Shown here: positions 56,631-64,000 of the stretch, in pieces
Layout: each line of letters starts with the position of its first letter
How positions within the stretch are numbered: the first letter of the stretch is position 1
Assembly (NCBI GenBank): GCA_919902775.1
Contig: CAKKRJ010000008.1
Span: 1 to 64,000 of the forward strand
Direction: 5' to 3'
From: Burkholderiaceae bacterium
GTDB lineage: Bacteria; Pseudomonadota; Gammaproteobacteria; Burkholderiales; Burkholderiaceae_C
DNA: 64,000 nucleotides
Notes under the pieces: generated by a model
Told to the model about the DNA's origin: nothing
Seen by the model: only the letters and a program-made list of their open reading frames with translations
Database searches by the model: none
Position numbers and translations under genes: made by a program

Positions 56631-57251
56631 ATGAAACGCAATTTTCAATCCTTGGTGTTGTCCGGTGCAGTGTTGGCCACGGCTTGGGCGGGTCTTTCTG
56701 GATGCGCTCCCCTGATCGTGGGCGGTGCGGTCATGACGGGCATTGTGGCCACAGACCGGCGCACCGCCGGGGCGCAAGTCGAAGACGAGGGCATCGAGCT
56801 GAAGGTGGTCAGCGCCGTGCGTCAGGATTTGGGTGACCGTGTGCACCTGAATGTGACCAGCTTCAACCGCAAGGTGCTGCTGAGCGGCGAGGCCCGCACA
56901 CAGGCCGACAAAGAGCGTGCCGAAAAACTGGCGCAAAGCCAGGAAAACGTCCAGTCGGTCGTGAACGACTTGGCCGTGGTGCCGCACAGCAGCTTGACGC
57001 AGCGCTCCAAAGACGTGGTGACCACCAGCCAGGTCAAGGCCGCTTTTGTGGATGCGAAAGATTTGCAGGTCAACGCCATCAAGGTGGTGACCGAGCGCGG
57101 TGTGGTGTACCTGATGGGCCGTGTCACGGCCCGCGAAGCCAAGCGTGCCAGTGACATCGTGCGTGGCATCAGCGGTGTGACCAAAGTGGTCCGCGTGTTC
57201 GACGAAATTTCAGAAGAAGAACTCAAGCGACTGAGCCAGCCCACCAAGTGA
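56631..57251 (+). CDS. dolP: BON-domain lipoprotein, DolP/YraP-like
   Basis: A 206-residue lipoprotein. The lipobox is LSGC (Cys25), followed by two BON domains (VSAVRQDLGDRVHLNVTSFN and VKAAFVDAKDLQVNAIKVVT with GVVYLMGRVTAREA). In E. coli DolP sits in the outer membrane and helps the BAM complex. The place after diaA supports the assignment. Confidence 0.9.
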   Translation: MKRNFQSLVLSGAVLATAWAGLSGCAPLIVGGAVMTGIVATDRRTAGAQVEDEGIELKVVSAVRQDLGDRVHLNVTSFNRKVLLSGEARTQADKERAEKLAQSQENVQSVVNDLAVVPHSSLTQRSKDVVTTSQVKAAFVDAKDLQVNAIKVVTERGVVYLMGRVTAREAKRASDIVRGISGVTKVVRVFDEISEEELKRLSQPTK

Positions 57252-57269
57252 CGCAGGGCCTGCCCCATG

Positions 57270-57297
57270 AAAAAAGCGACCTGTTGGTCGCTTTTTT
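57270..57297. terminator. Bidirectional terminator after dolP
   Basis: GCGACC-TGTT-GGTCGC (57276-57291) flanked by six As and six Ts. It serves dolP on the plus strand and the convergent dehydrogenase gene on the minus strand. Confidence 0.93.
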
Positions 57298-57330
57298 CAT
57301 AGGCCGCGGGGCGTTGGGCCCCCGTGGATT

Positions 57331-58236
57331 TCAGCGCAGTCGGCGCACCAGGCTGGACGTGTCCCAACGGCCACCGCCCATTTTCTGCACGTCGGCGTAA
57401 AACTGGTCCACCAGCGCCGTCACGGGCAGGCGTGCCCCGTTGCGCTTGGCTTCGTCCAGCACCAGGCCCAGGTCCTTGCGCATCCAGTCCACGGCAAAGC
57501 CAAATTCAAATTGGTTGTCGACCATGGTTTTGCCACGGTTGTCCAGTTGCCAGCTTTGCGCGGCGCCTTTGCCGATCACGTCCAGCACCTGGTGCATGTC
57601 CAGGCCCGCTTGCTGGCCAAAGGCCACGGCCTCCGACAAGCCTTGCACCAAACCGGCAATGCAAATTTGGTTGACCATTTTGGCCAGTTGACCTGACCCC
57701 GATGCACCCAGCCAGGTGAAGGCGCGGGAGAACGCCATGGCCGCCGGTTTGACGTCATCAAAGGCGGCCGCATCGCCGCCGCACATGACGGTGAGCATGC
57801 CGTTTTGCGCACCGGCCTGACCGCCGGACACGGGGGCATCGACAAAATGCAGGCCCAGCTGCCGGGCCTGAGCGTAGAGCTCGCGGGCCACTTCGGCCGA
57901 TGCCGTGGTGTGGTCCACAAAAATGGCACCGGGTTTCATGCCGGCAAAGGCGCCATCGGGTCCCAACACCACGCTGCGCAAATCGGCGTCGTTGCCCACA
58001 CAGGCGAACACGATGTCGGCACCGGCGGCCGCTTCACGCGGGGTGGGGGCGCTGGCATTGCCGGGGCATTCGGTCATCCAGGCCGCGGCTTTGGCGGCGC
58101 TGCGGTTGTACACCGTGACGTGGTGCCCGGCGCGGGCCAGGTGCCCCGCCATGGGGTAGCCCATCACGCCCAGGCCCAAAAAGGCGACTTGGCGTGCGGG
58201 TGTGGGTTCGTAGGTTTTGGCGGCGATGGAGCTCAT
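57331..58236 (-). CDS. Beta-hydroxyacid dehydrogenase (GarR/HIBADH family)
   Basis: A 301-residue NAD(P)-dependent dehydrogenase: VAFLGLGVMGYPMAGHLARA, VDAPVSGGQAGAQNGMLTVM, the catalytic Lys in GSGQLAKMVNQICIAG, and DWMRKDLGLVLDEA. It oxidises or reduces a 3-hydroxy acid such as tartronate semialdehyde or 3-hydroxyisobutyrate. ATG 58236 is chosen over GTG 58260. Confidence 0.9.
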   Translation of the reverse strand: MSSIAAKTYEPTPARQVAFLGLGVMGYPMAGHLARAGHHVTVYNRSAAKAAAWMTECPGNASAPTPREAAAGADIVFACVGNDADLRSVVLGPDGAFAGMKPGAIFVDHTTASAEVARELYAQARQLGLHFVDAPVSGGQAGAQNGMLTVMCGGDAAAFDDVKPAAMAFSRAFTWLGASGSGQLAKMVNQICIAGLVQGLSEAVAFGQQAGLDMHQVLDVIGKGAAQSWQLDNRGKTMVDNQFEFGFAVDWMRKDLGLVLDEAKRNGARLPVTALVDQFYADVQKMGGGRWDTSSLVRRLR

Positions 58237-58352
58237 GGGGGGTCTCGGTTGGTTGTGCACAGGGGGTTAATTTAGCAGCCTGGCGGAGGGGGCCTTCAAC
58301 TGGGGGCTTGGCTGGCCCGGTGGGGGGTGGGTGGTTTTGGTACGCTCAAGCC

Positions 58353-59036
58353 ATGAACGCTTTCATTGCAGAGAATCTGGCGCATGTCCATGCGCAAATC
58401 GGCGCGGCTTGCCGTGCAGCGGGCCGCACACCGGACAGCGTGACCTTGCTGGCGGTGTCCAAAACCTGGGGGCCGGATGCGGTGCGCCAGGCTCATGCCG
58501 CCGGGCAAACCGCCTTTGGCGAAAACTACATTCAGGAAGCGGTGGACAAGATCGCCGCGTTGCGTGATTTGCCGCTGACGTGGCACTGCATCGGCCCGAT
58601 CCAGAGCAACAAGACGCGCCCGGTGGCCGAGCACTTCGATTGGGTGCACAGCGTGGACCGCCTCAAAATCGCCCAGCGCCTGTCCGAACAGCGCCCGGAC
58701 CACCTGCCGCCTTTGCAGCTGTGCATCCAGGTCAATGTGGACGGCGGTGCCACCAAGTCGGGGGTGAGTCCGCAAGATCTGCCGGCGCTGGCGCAGGCCG
58801 TGGCGGTTTTGCCGCGTGTGCAGTTGCGCGGTCTGATGACGATTCCCGAGCCCGCCGAAACGCCCAGCCAGATGCGCGCGGTGCATGCCCAGGCCAAGGC
58901 GCTTTTTGAGGCCTTGCGCCAGCAAGGCTTGGCACTGGATACGCTGTCGATGGGCATGAGCGCAGACCTGGACGCCGCCATTGCCGAAGGCAGCACCATG
59001 GTGCGGGTGGGCACGGCGATTTTTGGCAAACGCTAG
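58353..59036 (+). CDS. yggS: YggS family PLP homeostasis protein
   Basis: A 227-residue PLP-binding barrel protein. The PLP lysine is in LLAVSKTWGP; GENYIQEAVDKIAAL, WHCIGPIQSNKTRPVAEHFD and GMSADLDAAIAEGSTMVRVG are conserved. It balances free PLP and has no known catalytic activity. The ATG at 58353 gives the usual length. Confidence 0.94.
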   Translation: MNAFIAENLAHVHAQIGAACRAAGRTPDSVTLLAVSKTWGPDAVRQAHAAGQTAFGENYIQEAVDKIAALRDLPLTWHCIGPIQSNKTRPVAEHFDWVHSVDRLKIAQRLSEQRPDHLPPLQLCIQVNVDGGATKSGVSPQDLPALAQAVAVLPRVQLRGLMTIPEPAETPSQMRAVHAQAKALFEALRQQGLALDTLSMGMSADLDAAIAEGSTMVRVGTAIFGKR

Positions 59037-59094
59037 CCTTCAATTGTCCCGGACTTGACCTGCTGCCCCCGGGGCCGCGCCGCACAATGACCGG

Positions 59095-60915
59095 ATGCAA
59101 AACATTCGATCCCCTCTTCAGGCGCAAGTGGTGCAGTGGCTGGTGGCTGCCGGTGATGCCGTGGTCACAGGCGATGTGCTGGTGATTTTGGAAGCCATGA
59201 AAATGGAGCACGAAATCCGTGCGCCGCATGCCGGGCGCTTGGCCGAGTTGTACTTTCTGGCTGACGAGACGGTGGGTGAGGGCGAGGTGCTGGCGTCACT
59301 GGTGCCTTTGTCTGAGGAGTCGGTCAGTCCGGCGCCTGCGCGCCCTGCGTCCCTTGAGCCTGCACCACTTGCACCTGCGGCACCCGCCGAGCGGGTCGAT
59401 CTGAAAAAACTGCAAGACCGCCTGGCCTTCACACAAGACGCGCAGCGCCCCGACGCCGTGGCCAAGCGCCGCGCCACCGGCCTGCGCACCGCCCGCGAGA
59501 ACATCGCCGATGTGTGTGACGAGGGCTCGTTTGTGGAATACGGTGCGCTGGCCGTGGCCGCGCAAAGCCGCCGCCGCAGTGCCGACGATCTCATGCGCAA
59601 CACACCCGCCGATGGCATGGTCACCGGCATCGGCTGCATCCATGGCCAGCGCGTGGTCGTCATGGCCTACGACTTCACCGTGCTGGCCGGCACGCAGGGC
59701 ATGCGCAACCACCAGAAGACCGACCGCATGCTGGGCGTGGCTTTGCAAAACAAGCTGCCTGTCGTGCTGTTCGCCGAAGGCGGCGGGGGCCGGCCCGGTG
59801 ATGTCGATGCCGCCATCGTCGCGGGCCTGAACCTCGCCACCTTTGCCTCATTTGCCCGCCTCAATGGCCAGGTGCCGGTGGTGGGCGTGGTGGCCGGGCG
59901 CTGCTTTGCGGGCAATGCGGCTTTGCTGGGCTGCTGCGACGTGATCATCGCCACGGCCGACAGCAACATCGGCATGGGTGGCCCGGCCATGGTCGAAGGC
60001 GGTGGCCTGGGTGTGTTCAAGCCCGAGCAGATTGGCCCGAGTGGTGTGCAGCATGCCAACGGCGTGGTTGACGTCCTGGTGGACAACGAGGCGCAAGCGG
60101 TGTCGGCTGCGCGGCATTACCTGTCGTTTTTTCAGGGTGCACACACGGAATGGCAAGCCCCACCCGCCGAGGCACTGCGCCATGTCGTGCCTGAAAACCG
60201 TGTGCGCGTGTACGACACCCGCGCGGCCATGCAGGGCATCGCCGACGAAGGCAGCCTGTTGCCTTTGCGCACCGGTTTCGGCGCGGGCATCCACACCGCG
60301 CTGGCGCGCATTGCGGGGCGTCCGGTGGGCATGCTGGCCAACAACCCGCTGCACTTGGGCGGTGCGATCGATGCCGATGCTGCTGACAAAGCCGCCCGCT
60401 TCATGCAGCTGTGTAACGCGCATGGCTTGCCCATCGTGAGCTTGGTCGACACCCCCGGCTTCATGGTCGGACCCGACACCGAAGCGCTGGCGCAGGTGCG
60501 CCATGTCTCGCGCATGTTTGTGGCGGCCGCGCATCTGCGGGTGCCGCTGCTCAGTGTGGTGCTGCGCAAAGGCTATGGCCTGGGCGCGATGGCCATGACC
60601 GGCGGGGGCTTTCACGAAACCCTCTGCACCGTGGCCTGGCCCACGGGCGAGTTTGGTGGCATGGGCCTGGAAGGCGCTGTGCGGCTGGGTTACCGCAAGG
60701 AACTCGAAGCCGTGCCCGAAGGCCCCGAACGCGAAGCGCTGTTTGAGCAACTGCTGGCGCAGCAATACGACAACGGCAGCGCGATCAACATGGCGGCCAC
60801 GCTGGAGATCGACGCGGTGATCGACCCGGCCGACACGCGCGCGTGGCTGGTGGCCGGGCTGGAGGCTGGGCGGGTGAAGCCCGTTGACGGGACACTGGCG
60901 ATTGACACGTGGTGA
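59095..60915 (+). CDS. Fused biotin-carrier and acyl-CoA carboxyltransferase
   Basis: A 606-residue protein with two parts. Residues 1-75 are a biotinyl domain with the biotin lysine at residue 36 in EAMKMEHE. After a Pro/Ala linker (about 75-105), the rest is a carboxyltransferase like the propionyl-, methylcrotonyl- or geranyl-CoA carboxylase beta subunit (AEGGGGRPGDVD, GMGGPAMVEGGGLGVF, SLVDTPGFMVGPDTE, RKGYGLGAMAM). Biotin carboxylase must come from elsewhere. The substrate is unknown. Confidence 0.9.
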   Translation: MQNIRSPLQAQVVQWLVAAGDAVVTGDVLVILEAMKMEHEIRAPHAGRLAELYFLADETVGEGEVLASLVPLSEESVSPAPARPASLEPAPLAPAAPAERVDLKKLQDRLAFTQDAQRPDAVAKRRATGLRTARENIADVCDEGSFVEYGALAVAAQSRRRSADDLMRNTPADGMVTGIGCIHGQRVVVMAYDFTVLAGTQGMRNHQKTDRMLGVALQNKLPVVLFAEGGGGRPGDVDAAIVAGLNLATFASFARLNGQVPVVGVVAGRCFAGNAALLGCCDVIIATADSNIGMGGPAMVEGGGLGVFKPEQIGPSGVQHANGVVDVLVDNEAQAVSAARHYLSFFQGAHTEWQAPPAEALRHVVPENRVRVYDTRAAMQGIADEGSLLPLRTGFGAGIHTALARIAGRPVGMLANNPLHLGGAIDADAADKAARFMQLCNAHGLPIVSLVDTPGFMVGPDTEALAQVRHVSRMFVAAAHLRVPLLSVVLRKGYGLGAMAMTGGGFHETLCTVAWPTGEFGGMGLEGAVRLGYRKELEAVPEGPEREALFEQLLAQQYDNGSAINMAATLEIDAVIDPADTRAWLVAGLEAGRVKPVDGTLAIDTW

Positions 60916-60949
60916 ATGGGTGCAATTCGCTGGCGCGAGGGGGCAGAAC

Positions 60950-61007
60950 GTCGGAGCTGAAGCTCCGACCTACGAGGGGGTGTAGGTCGTGGGCTTCAGC
61001 CCCGACA
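60950..61007. repeat. REP-like palindrome pair
   Basis: Unit 1 (60950-60973) GTCGGAGCTGAAGCTCCGAC then CTAC faces left; unit 2 (60981-61007) TGTAGGTCGTGGGCTTCAGC then CCCGACA faces right. Same family as the units at 49.4 kb. It fills the gap between the carboxyltransferase gene and fahA. Confidence 0.8.
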
Positions 61008-61037
61008 CAGGGCCTTTGCCGAACCGATATGCCCCGT

Positions 61038-62363
61038 TCAGACCTTCAGCGTCCGCGCAGGCAGCACCGTGCCCACACATTCGCCAAAGCCGACACGCGC
61101 CGCGCCTTCGCGTTCGCACCAGCCGCGCAAGACCACGCTGTCGCCGTCTTCCAGCCAGGTGCGTTGCTCGCCATTGGGCAGGGCCACCGGGTTCTTGCCG
61201 CCGGTGGTCAACTCGATCAGCGCGGCGGCCTGGTCCAGCGTGGGGCCCGACAGGGTGCCGCTGCCCAACAGGTCGCCCGGTTGCAGGTTGCAGCCGTTCA
61301 CGGTGTGGTGCGTGACCATTTGCGCCACGGTCCAGTAGGCGTGGCGGTAGCTGGTGCGGCAGATGCTGGCATCTTGCTGACCGGCGGCGCGCATTTGCGG
61401 TGTTTGCAGGCCCACTTGCAGCTGGATGTCGAACGCGCCGCCATTGCGGTTGGCGGCTGAATCCAGGTAGGCCAGGGGTTGCGGGTCACCTTCGGGCCGC
61501 GTGAAGGCCACGCGGTAAGGGGCCAGCGCTTCGAGCGTGACGACCCAGGGCGAGACGGTGGAGGCAAAGCTCTTCGACAAGAAGGGCCCCAGCGGTTGGT
61601 ATTCCCAGCCCTGGATGTCGCGGGCCGACCAGTCGTTGAGCAGGCAGATGCCAAACACATGGTCTTCGGCTTCGGTGATGTCCACGGCTTCGCCCAAGGC
61701 GTTGCCGCTGCCGACAAAGATGCCCAGCTCCAGCTCGATGTCCAGCCGTTTGCAGGGGCCCAATGTTGGGGTTTCGGCCCCTGGCGGCATCGTCTGGCCG
61801 ACCGGGCGGCGGAACTGCTGACCCGACACACCGATGCTGGAGGCGCGGCCGTGGTAGCCGATGGGCACCCATTTGTAGTTGGGCAGCAGCGGGTTGTCCG
61901 GGCGGAACTGTTTGCCGATGTTGGTGGCGTGGTCGCCCGAGGTGTAGAAGTCGGTGTAGTCGCCGATGCGGGCGGGCCCGTCGTATTCGGCTTCTTCTTG
62001 TGGCACCAGGCCCGCTTGCAGCGCGGTTTGTTCCGGCGCGCCTTCGCGCAGGGCACGTGACAAAGCCAGGCGCAGCGCGCTCCAGGCGGTGCTGCCCAGC
62101 GCCATCAGGGCGTTGAGCTTGTCGCGTGCGCCGGCTTGTGCCGCGGTGGCGGCATCGCCTTGGAGCACACCCGCGTTGGCCACAGCAGCCAGGTCCAGAA
62201 TCTGGTCGCCAATGGCCACGCCGCCCCGGAAGGCTTCGCCCGAGCCCTTGCGGCGGAACACCGCAAACGGCAGGTTCTGGATCGGAAAGTCGCAGCCCGG
62301 TGTATTGGCCGAGCGCACCCAGCTTTGGAGCGCTGGGTGGTGGGTTTCGTTGAGCATCGTCAT
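61038..62363 (-). CDS. fahA: Fumarylacetoacetase
   Basis: A protein of about 441 residues of the fumarylacetoacetase family: DYTDFYTSGDHATNIGKQFR, NYKWVPIGYHGRASSIGVSG, ELELGIFVGSGNALG, LLNDWSARDIQGWEYQPLGP. It hydrolyses fumarylacetoacetate to fumarate and acetoacetate, the last step of homogentisate degradation. The amino end starts at ATG 62363 or 62357, 10 bases after the VOC gene stop. No hmgA or maleylacetoacetate isomerase is in the window. Confidence 0.93.
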   Translation of the reverse strand: MTMLNETHHPALQSWVRSANTPGCDFPIQNLPFAVFRRKGSGEAFRGGVAIGDQILDLAAVANAGVLQGDAATAAQAGARDKLNALMALGSTAWSALRLALSRALREGAPEQTALQAGLVPQEEAEYDGPARIGDYTDFYTSGDHATNIGKQFRPDNPLLPNYKWVPIGYHGRASSIGVSGQQFRRPVGQTMPPGAETPTLGPCKRLDIELELGIFVGSGNALGEAVDITEAEDHVFGICLLNDWSARDIQGWEYQPLGPFLSKSFASTVSPWVVTLEALAPYRVAFTRPEGDPQPLAYLDSAANRNGGAFDIQLQVGLQTPQMRAAGQQDASICRTSYRHAYWTVAQMVTHHTVNGCNLQPGDLLGSGTLSGPTLDQAAALIELTTGGKNPVALPNGEQRTWLEDGDSVVLRGWCEREGAARVGFGECVGTVLPARTLKV

Positions 62364-62373
62364 GTGGCCGCTT

Positions 62374-62910
62374 TCAGGAGGCCATGCTGCCATCGTGCAT
62401 CCAGGCGGCGTGTTTGGGGGCGCGTTTGGTTTGGCTCCACTCTTCGAGCATGTCCCACTTCACGTCGTCGAGCTTTTGCATCATCTCGGGCGTGCCGCAG
62501 TCGGCAGCCAGCTCCAGGCGGTGGCCGCTCGGGTCAAAGAAATAGATGCTCTTGAAGATGGTGTGATCCGTTGGGCCCACGACCTCGATGCCAGCGGCTT
62601 CCAGTTTGGCTTTGGTGCGCAACAGGGTGTCGACCGAATCGACCTTGAGCGCCAAATGCTGCACCCAGTTGGGCGTGTTGTGGTCGCGGTCCATCGGCGG
62701 CTGGCTGGGCAGCTCAAAGAAGGCGAGGATGTTGCCGTGGCCTGCATCCAGAAAAATGTGCATGTACGGGTCGGGTGCCTTGGTGGAGGGCACTTCGTTT
62801 TCGGCAATGGCCAGCACGAATTTCATGTCGAGGTGCTTTTGGTACCACTCGACGGTTTCTTTGGCGTCTTTGCAACGGTAGGCCACGTGGTGAACGGATT
62901 GAACGAGCAT
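62374..62910 (-). CDS. VOC family (glyoxalase/dioxygenase-fold) protein
   Basis: A 178-residue single VOC domain pair: VQSVHHVAYRCKDAKETVEW, HIFLDAGHGNILAFFELP, NWVQHLALKVDS and FDPSGHRLELAAD. The His, His and Glu metal ligands are visible. Members act as dioxygenases, isomerases or glyoxalases. Its place between a FAD monooxygenase and fahA suggests ring-cleavage or isomerase work in an aromatic pathway. ATG 62910 has AGGAG upstream. Confidence 0.85.
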   Translation of the reverse strand: MLVQSVHHVAYRCKDAKETVEWYQKHLDMKFVLAIAENEVPSTKAPDPYMHIFLDAGHGNILAFFELPSQPPMDRDHNTPNWVQHLALKVDSVDTLLRTKAKLEAAGIEVVGPTDHTIFKSIYFFDPSGHRLELAADCGTPEMMQKLDDVKWDMLEEWSQTKRAPKHAAWMHDGSMAS

Positions 62911-62939
62911 GGGAGTCTCCTGGTGAATAAAACGGTTGG

Positions 62940-63128
62940 TCAAAGGTCTTGCAAGGCCGCAGCGATCTGCTGCTGAAACAGGTTTTCGTCGGCCAGTGCG
63001 TTGGCGTTGAGCAAGGCGAGCTTGACCAGGAACAGCTGCGCCTTGTCGGCGCCAGCCTGGTCAATGGCCGTGGCCAGTGCGTCGTAGACGGTTTCAAGCC
63101 CGTCGATGGTCAGTGCTTTGTCGGTCAT
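62940..63128 (-). CDS. DUF2783-type small protein
   Basis: A 62-residue helical protein (MTDKALTIDGLETVYDALAT, then ANALADENLFQQQIAAALQD). It resembles DUF2783 proteins, which I know only as companions of FAD-dependent monooxygenases. It lies between the monooxygenase and the VOC gene, in the same direction. Function unknown. Confidence 0.8.
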   Translation of the reverse strand: MTDKALTIDGLETVYDALATAIDQAGADKAQLFLVKLALLNANALADENLFQQQIAAALQDL

Positions 63129-63145
63129 GGTGGTCGGTATCTTCA

Positions 63146-63170
63146 TAGGTCGGTACCTTCAGGTCCGACA
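63146..63170. repeat. REP-like unit before DUF2783 gene
   Basis: TAGGTCGGTACCTTCAGGTC then CGACA, with stem GTCGG/CCGAC and inner ACCT/AGGT. It overlaps the end of the monooxygenase gene and is the same family as the units at 49.4 and 60.95 kb. Confidence 0.75.
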
Positions 63171-64000
63171 TGTGTGGTTCGGCAAGGCGTTGTCGAGGGC
63201 GGCTTGCAGCCGTGTGGCATCCAGTGTGAGCCAGCGGGCGCAGATGTGCTGGTCGGGGCGCAACAAATACGCGCCGCCCTTGGCGCCGTCATCCACCGGG
63301 ACGCCATAGCGCTGGCGCAGGTGGCCGTCGGCATCGGGCAGGGTTTGGTCGGCACCGTTCACCGCTTGGGCCGCGCCCACGGCGGTCACCTTCAGCGGCA
63401 GGCCTTGGGCGCGTGCGGTCTGGATGACCTGTTGCAGTGCGTCGGGCAAGGCGATGGCGTCGGTGAAATACAGCAGGTCAAAACCGCCACCCAGGTGGTC
63501 GAGCAAAAAGTCGTTGGCCCCGAGACGCACGTTTTGCGGTGGTGCGCCGTGGGCCGGGCCGCTCTTGAACAGGTGGTTGTCGTCGTCCCTGCTGTTGAGC
63601 ATCGAATGGCTGTATTCGTGGGGGCGCGAGGTGCGCCAGTGGTAGAGCGGGCGCACAAATTCTTGCGAGAGCGAGAGCGACAGCACCGCGTCGCGCAACA
63701 GCCGAAAGCCGGGGCTGGGCGGCGCCATGAAACGTGTGCTTTTGCCCGCTTCGGTGATGATCTCGCGGGCCGCACCCACGCGCTCGGCGCTGTGGTTGGC
63801 GAGCAGTTGTTTGCCCGCCAGGCCTTTGACGACAAAGGCCAGGTGCCAGCCCAGTGACTGCGCGTCCTGAAAAGCGGTGTTGGCCCCGCGCACCCCAAAA
63901 ATGGGCAGCAGGTGGGCCGCGTCGCCGGTGAAGATCACGCTGCCATGCACAAAGTCGGGCAGTGTCAGCGTGCGGGCGGAATAGACCGATGACCAGTCCA
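63159..64000 (-). CDS. FAD-dependent aromatic monooxygenase (partial)
   Basis: The carboxyl part of a flavoprotein hydroxylase (over 280 residues, start beyond the window). The FAD-binding VIFTGDAAHLLPIFGVRGAN is clear, followed by a carboxyl thioredoxin-like domain typical of MhpA/PobA-type enzymes. It hydroxylates an aromatic acid with NAD(P)H; the substrate cannot be read. The frame stays open to the edge, reading DWSSVYSARTLTLPDFV just before the FAD motif. Confidence 0.9.
   Translation of the reverse strand, partial: DWSSVYSARTLTLPDFVHGSVIFTGDAAHLLPIFGVRGANTAFQDAQSLGWHLAFVVKGLAGKQLLANHSAERVGAAREIITEAGKSTRFMAPPSPGFRLLRDAVLSLSLSQEFVRPLYHWRTSRPHEYSHSMLNSRDDDNHLFKSGPAHGAPPQNVRLGANDFLLDHLGGGFDLLYFTDAIALPDALQQVIQTARAQGLPLKVTAVGAAQAVNGADQTLPDADGHLRQRYGVPVDDGAKGGAYLLRPDQHICARWLTLDATRLQAALDNALPNHTCRT

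Overview
The window looks like a chromosomal segment of a betaproteobacterium of the order Burkholderiales, most probably a Comamonadaceae member (Limnohabitans/Rhodoferax/Polaromonas-like). This is inferred from protein style: an S3 with a long Arg/Pro tail, a permease-less EIIA-HPr-EI phosphotransfer chain, CaiB-type CoA transferase, DUF2783 and HpaG split in two. No search was run. No prophage, insertion sequence, CRISPR array or rRNA was seen. There is one tRNA (Arg, CCG).

Layout. 1-5553: end of tuf and the S10 ribosomal operon (rpsJ to rpsQ), with a strong sigma70-type promoter between rpsJ and rplC and an intrinsic terminator after rpsQ; the spc operon does not follow. 5592-9197: peroxiredoxin, GNAT acetyltransferase, a divergent cytochrome b561/cytochrome c' pair, and a TlpA-like lipoprotein opposite a DUF4197-type protein. 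9256-14847: CoA transferase, small lipoprotein, MFS transporter and the regulatory PTS (EIIA-Man type, HPr, EI). 14849-18287 (minus): membrane protein, ybeD-like gene, lipB, lipA, YghU-type GST. 18390-25687: complete F1Fo ATP synthase operon atpI-B-E-F-H-A-G-D-C with clear promoter and terminator. 25730-34236: mixed housekeeping genes (NTF2-like, YheT hydrolase, membrane cytochrome c, tRNA-Arg, NlpC/P60, pyrE, exonuclease III, oxidoreductase, methyltransferase, metallo-hydrolase, M48 peptidase). 34310-44732: AmpG-like permease, a CpxR/RstA-like two-component pair, zinc-finger protein, ilvE, radA, nitronate monooxygenase-like enzyme and a large hybrid sensor kinase.

44971-51797 is an hpa cluster for meta-cleavage of homoprotocatechuate (hpaR-G1-G2-E-D-F-H-I). 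It takes 3,4-dihydroxyphenylacetate to pyruvate and succinate semialdehyde under a MarR-type repressor. The HpaBC hydroxylase is not in the window. A class II aldolase, a ketopantoate reductase-like protein and an EamA exporter follow. 54656-57251 resembles the E. coli rsmI-yraN-diaA-dolP block without lpoA. The right end holds a fused biotin-carrier/carboxyltransferase and, on the minus strand, a second aromatic-acid set: FAD monooxygenase (cut by the window edge), DUF2783, VOC protein and fumarylacetoacetase.

Recurring themes are several head-to-head gene pairs whose start codons touch or nearly touch, and a set of REP-like palindromes that I find only in the right-hand third (46.8-63.2 kb), around the catabolic genes.
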